This document shows, piece by piece, positions 6,402 through 6,901 of a DNA stretch of 6,901 bases. The stretch's first letter is position 1. The number at the start of each line of letters is the position of its first letter. Source of the stretch: Spirochaetales bacterium UBA1265. GTDB lineage: Bacteria; Spirochaetota; Spirochaetia; Sphaerochaetales; Sphaerochaetaceae. The translations under genes and the position numbers were made by a program. The notes under the pieces were generated by a model. The model made no database searches, had not been told where the DNA came from, and saw only the letters and a list, made by a program, of their open reading frames with translations. Where the stretch lies: NCBI GenBank assembly GCA_002308475.1, contig DBVL01000114.1:12668-19568 (forward strand), read 5' to 3'.

Positions 6402-6428
6402 CCCGGTAGAAACCGGGTCGTTTTTTTT
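6398..6428 (+). terminator. Intrinsic terminator (attenuator) before the ABC transporter gene
   Basis: CGGCCCGGT (6399-6407), loop AGAA (6408-6411) and ACCGGGTCG (6412-6420) form a 9-bp GC-rich stem with one G-U pair. A6398 can add a tenth pair with the first T of the tract. Eight consecutive T (6421-6428) follow at once, the standard form of a Rho-independent terminator. It lies between the leader peptide and the transporter gene that shares its promoter, 30 bases before that gene's start. It should therefore act as a conditional stop and not as the end of an operon. Confidence 0.93.
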
Positions 6429-6458
6429 GTTGAAAAATAACATTTAAGGGGTTATGAA

Positions 6459-6901
6459 ATGAAAAAACTGATGATTGTAGTGCTGGTAGTACTTCTGCTG
6501 TTTACAAGCCTGGTCTCCTGTTCTAAGGAAAAGGCAGAAAAAGATGTCTTTACTGTAGGTATCTGTCAGTTTGTCCAGCACACTGCACTGGATGCAGCAA
6601 CACAGGGCTTTAAAGATGCTCTGAAAGAAGTTTTCGGAGACAAGGTTGTCTTTGATGAGCAGAATGCTTCAGGTGAGATTCCGAACTGCTCAACCATTGT
6701 AAACTCACTGGTTTCAAAGAATGTTGATCTGATCATGGCCAACGCTACTCCTGCTCTTCAGGCTGCAGCTTCTGCCACAAACACCATTCCTGTTCTGGGC
6801 ACTTCAGTAACCCACTATGCTCCAGCTCTTGATATAGATAACTGGACAGGAACAGTTGGAACAAACGTAAGCGGAACAAGTGACCTTGCTCCTCTTGATG
6901 A
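6459..6901 (+). CDS. ABC transporter substrate-binding lipoprotein, TrpX/ABC_sub_bind family (3' truncated by window)
   Basis: The first 147 codons are visible; the frame is open at the window end. Residues 1-21 form a lipoprotein signal: MKK, a hydrophobic core, then the lipobox Leu-Val-Ser-Cys with Cys21 as the lipidated residue, so the protein should be anchored outside the inner membrane. The mature part matches the ABC_sub_bind (PF04392) family as I know it: VGICQFVQHTALDAA, QNASGEIPNC, DLIMANATPALQAA, IPVLGTSVTHY and GTNVSGTSDLAPLD. Members usually stand before permease and ATPase genes and include TrpX-type tryptophan/tyrosine importers. The Tyr leader upstream makes tyrosine, or aromatic amino acids generally, the best substrate guess. 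The ATG at 6459 follows AAGGGG (6446-6451); the ATG at 6454 meets a stop after two codons. Expression is probably controlled by the upstream attenuator. Confidence 0.92.
   Translation, partial: MKKLMIVVLVVLLLFTSLVSCSKEKAEKDVFTVGICQFVQHTALDAATQGFKDALKEVFGDKVVFDEQNASGEIPNCSTIVNSLVSKNVDLIMANATPALQAAASATNTIPVLGTSVTHYAPALDIDNWTGTVGTNVSGTSDLAPLD

Overview
The window looks like spirochaete chromosome, probably Treponema or a close relative. The PheS/PheT pair is of the archaeal/eukaryotic type that spirochaetes are known to carry in place of the usual bacterial form. GC content is moderate, AGA (Arg) and ATA (Ile) codons are common, and the last gene begins with a lipoprotein signal ending in Leu-Val-Ser-Cys. 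The genus is an inference. All genes run on the + strand and are packed tightly.

Layout. Positions 1-4421 hold four overlapping genes: the 3' part of pheS, complete pheT, and the alpha and beta subunits of a thiamine-diphosphate 2-oxo acid dehydrogenase E1 (pyruvate/acetoin dehydrogenase type). Junctions overlap by 1, 8 and 4 nt, which points to one translationally coupled operon. No E2 or E3 gene follows within the window. A 61-bp gap leads to a small helical protein of unknown function (4483-5037). Twelve bases later comes a long-form AlaX tRNA-editing protein (5050-6222).

The most interesting region is 6239-6458, a compact leader upstream of a lipoprotein-type ABC transporter substrate-binding gene that runs off the window (6459-6901). 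It holds a good sigma70-like promoter, a strong Shine-Dalgarno sequence and a 24-codon ORF with six Tyr codons in seven consecutive positions. A candidate antiterminator hairpin overlaps the stop codon of that ORF, and a textbook intrinsic terminator with eight T follows. A third pairing can join the first Tyr codon to the antiterminator arm. This is the architecture of a trp-operon-style ribosome-mediated attenuator, here built to sense tyrosine. The likely logic is that tyrosyl-tRNA shortage stalls the leader ribosome, the terminator is weakened, and a TrpX/TyrX-like uptake system is expressed. I know of no described tyrosine attenuator of this kind in spirochaetes, though I could not search.

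Together the genes lean toward translation and amino acid supply: Phe charging, proofreading of misacylated tRNA-Ala and probable aromatic amino acid uptake. The E1 pair is the metabolic exception. I see no rRNA, tRNA, mobile element or CRISPR array.
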